From contig JAEKKV010000016.1 of the NCBI GenBank assembly GCA_019510185.1, forward strand, positions 186,001-250,000: 64,000 bases of DNA, in the 5' to 3' direction. The notes below the pieces were generated by a model. That model had not been told where the DNA came from and searched no databases. It saw only the letters and a program-made list of their open reading frames with translations. This stretch comes from Verrucomicrobiota bacterium (GTDB taxonomy: Bacteria; Verrucomicrobiota; Verrucomicrobiia; Opitutales; Opitutaceae). This document shows, piece after piece, positions 62,647 to 64,000 of this stretch. Both the position numbers and the translations under genes were made by a program. The number at the start of each line of letters is the position of its first letter. Positions within the stretch are counted from its first letter, which is position 1.

Positions 62647-62649
62647 TCC

Positions 62650-64000
62650 ATGGACGCAACCTGTCTCGCCCTCGTCACGCTGCTGACGCCGCTGGTTTCC
62701 GCGGCCGTCATCGCGCTTTTCCTGCGCCGCCAAGGCACGCTTGCCTCGGCCTTGTCCGTGCTCGCCGCCGCCGTGGTCGCGGTTGGTGCTCTCACCCTGG
62801 CCTTCGGGGGAGCGCGCTTCACCAACTCGATCGAATGGCTCAAGCTCGGCAACTTCACCCTGTCGCTCGGCTTCAAGTTCGATGACCTCGCCGCGTTGAT
62901 GCTCTCCATCGTCGGGGTGGTCGGCCTGTGCGTCCATGTGTTTTCGCTCGGCTACATGCACGACGACGCCTCCAAGGCGCGCTACTTCGGTGGTTTGTCG
63001 ATCTTCATGTTCTCGATGATCGGCATCGTTCTCGCCGACAACCTGTTCATGATTTTCATCTTTTGGGAGTTGGTGGGTTTCAGCTCCTACGTGCTGATCA
63101 ATCACTACCACGAGAAGCAGTCCGCCTCGGACGCCTCCAAGAAAGCTTTCATCGTCAACCGCGTGGGCGACTTTGGTTTCATTCTCGGCATCGTGATGTG
63201 CTATTGGTCCAACGGCACGGTCAGCCTGACCGAGCTTGGCGCCGGCCATAATGTTTACAGCACCTTGATCCCGCTGCTCTTGTTCTGCGGCGCGGTCGGC
63301 AAGTCCGCTCAGATGCCCCTGCAGGTGTGGTTGCCGGACGCGATGGAAGGTCCGACGCCCGTCTCCGCCCTCATCCACGCCGCGACGATGGTCGCTGCCG
63401 GTATCTTCATGCTGTGCCGCATCAACGTCCTCATGGTTCCCGACGCGCTGACCGTCATCATGTGGGTCGGTGCGATCACCGCCTTCTATGCCTCGCTTTG
63501 CGCGATCACCCAGAGCGACATCAAGAAGGTCCTCGCTTATTCCACACTCTCTCAGCTCGGCTATATGGTCGCGGCCTTCGGCCTCGGCTCGGTCGAGCAT
63601 TTGGACGAAGCCACGAGAACCGTGGTCACGCTTTCCGCCGGCGTCGGCGCCGCGATGTTCCATCTCACGACCCACGCTTTCTTCAAGGCGCTGCTCTTCC
63701 TGGGTTCCGGTTCCGTCATCTACGGCTGCCATCATGAGCAGGACATCTTCAAGATGGGCGGCTTGAAAAAGAAGATGCCGTTCACCTTTGTCACCTTCAC
63801 GATCGGCGTGGCGGCGATCTGCGGTCTGCCGTTCCTCTCGGGCTTCTTCTCCAAGGACGCCATCCTCCATCTCGCCCAGGAGAAAAACACCGGGATCTTC
63901 GTGATCCTCGCGGCGACCGCTATTCTCACCGCCTTCTATATGGTGCGCATGTGGAAGCTCGTTTTCCTCGGCGAGCCCCGCAGCCATGAAGCCGGACACG
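62650..64000 (+). CDS. nuoL: NADH-quinone oxidoreductase subunit L, 3' end outside the window
   Basis: The antiporter-like subunit begins at the ATG at 62650 (MDATCLALVTLL), 3 bp after nuoK, and is open to the window edge (about 450 residues). Visible: FIFWELVGFSSYVLINHYHEK, GKSAQMPLQVWLPDAMEGPTPVSALIHAATMVAAGIF, SDIKKVLAYSTLSQLGYM and HAFFKALLFLGSG, with the conserved lysines and histidines of the proton channel. nuoM and nuoN would lie beyond the window. Confidence 0.96.
   Translation, partial: MDATCLALVTLLTPLVSAAVIALFLRRQGTLASALSVLAAAVVAVGALTLAFGGARFTNSIEWLKLGNFTLSLGFKFDDLAALMLSIVGVVGLCVHVFSLGYMHDDASKARYFGGLSIFMFSMIGIVLADNLFMIFIFWELVGFSSYVLINHYHEKQSASDASKKAFIVNRVGDFGFILGIVMCYWSNGTVSLTELGAGHNVYSTLIPLLLFCGAVGKSAQMPLQVWLPDAMEGPTPVSALIHAATMVAAGIFMLCRINVLMVPDALTVIMWVGAITAFYASLCAITQSDIKKVLAYSTLSQLGYMVAAFGLGSVEHLDEATRTVVTLSAGVGAAMFHLTTHAFFKALLFLGSGSVIYGCHHEQDIFKMGGLKKKMPFTFVTFTIGVAAICGLPFLSGFFSKDAILHLAQEKNTGIFVILAATAILTAFYMVRMWKLVFLGEPRSHEAGH

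Overview
The window is GC-rich chromosomal DNA that looks like a verrucomicrobium, most likely of the Opitutus/Opitutaceae type. This is inferred, not proven. The evidence is two PEP-CTERM proteins with autotransporter-type beta-strand repeats, a TIGR02999-like ECF sigma factor paired with a Ser/Thr kinase, an anti-sigma-like N-terminus joined to a VWA domain, short palindromic repeats, and a large glycoside hydrolase cluster. One tRNA (Ser, anticodon GGA) is present. No rRNA, CRISPR array or intact transposase was seen.

Layout. 1-6.8 kb: partial kdsD, a LysM lipoprotein, a PLP aminotransferase, a ChrA-type transporter coupled to an MBL-fold hydrolase, and a convergent BacA/SbmA-type ABC exporter. 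6.9-17.1 kb, all minus strand: a DHOD-like protein coupled to pyruvate:ferredoxin oxidoreductase, an S46 dipeptidyl peptidase, a DUF616 glycosyltransferase, sufS and sufU. Two copies of a ~100 bp two-hairpin element sit in gene junctions here, and their second stem shows compensatory base changes. 17.1-18.5 kb: an AT-richer accessory patch of direct and inverted repeats around gene fragments and one small intact ORF. 18.5-21.4 kb: queD, hemN and a dienelactone hydrolase.

21.7-31.9 kb: an ECF sigma factor, a membrane protein joining an anti-sigma-like region to a VWA domain, and a 2324-residue surface protein, with a PhoB-box-like triple repeat before the last. 32-38.2 kb: a large PEP-CTERM protein, then an ECF sigma/kinase operon with a visible promoter, and a small repeat protein.

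38.2-53.5 kb: a polysaccharide-use locus read on the minus strand (GPH-type symporter, GH59, DUF2264, GH78, GH31, GH127). It ends at a strong terminator and is headed by a PEP-CTERM protein and a divergent LacI regulator with a palindromic operator candidate between them. Two fragments of lost coding sequence lie inside this locus. The enzymes suggest a substrate containing galactose, rhamnose and arabinose plus an alpha-linked hexose or xylose.

53.6-64 kb: tRNA-Ser, then nuoB-C-D-E-F-G-H-I-J-K and partial nuoL (respiratory complex I), with no nuoA in front of nuoB.
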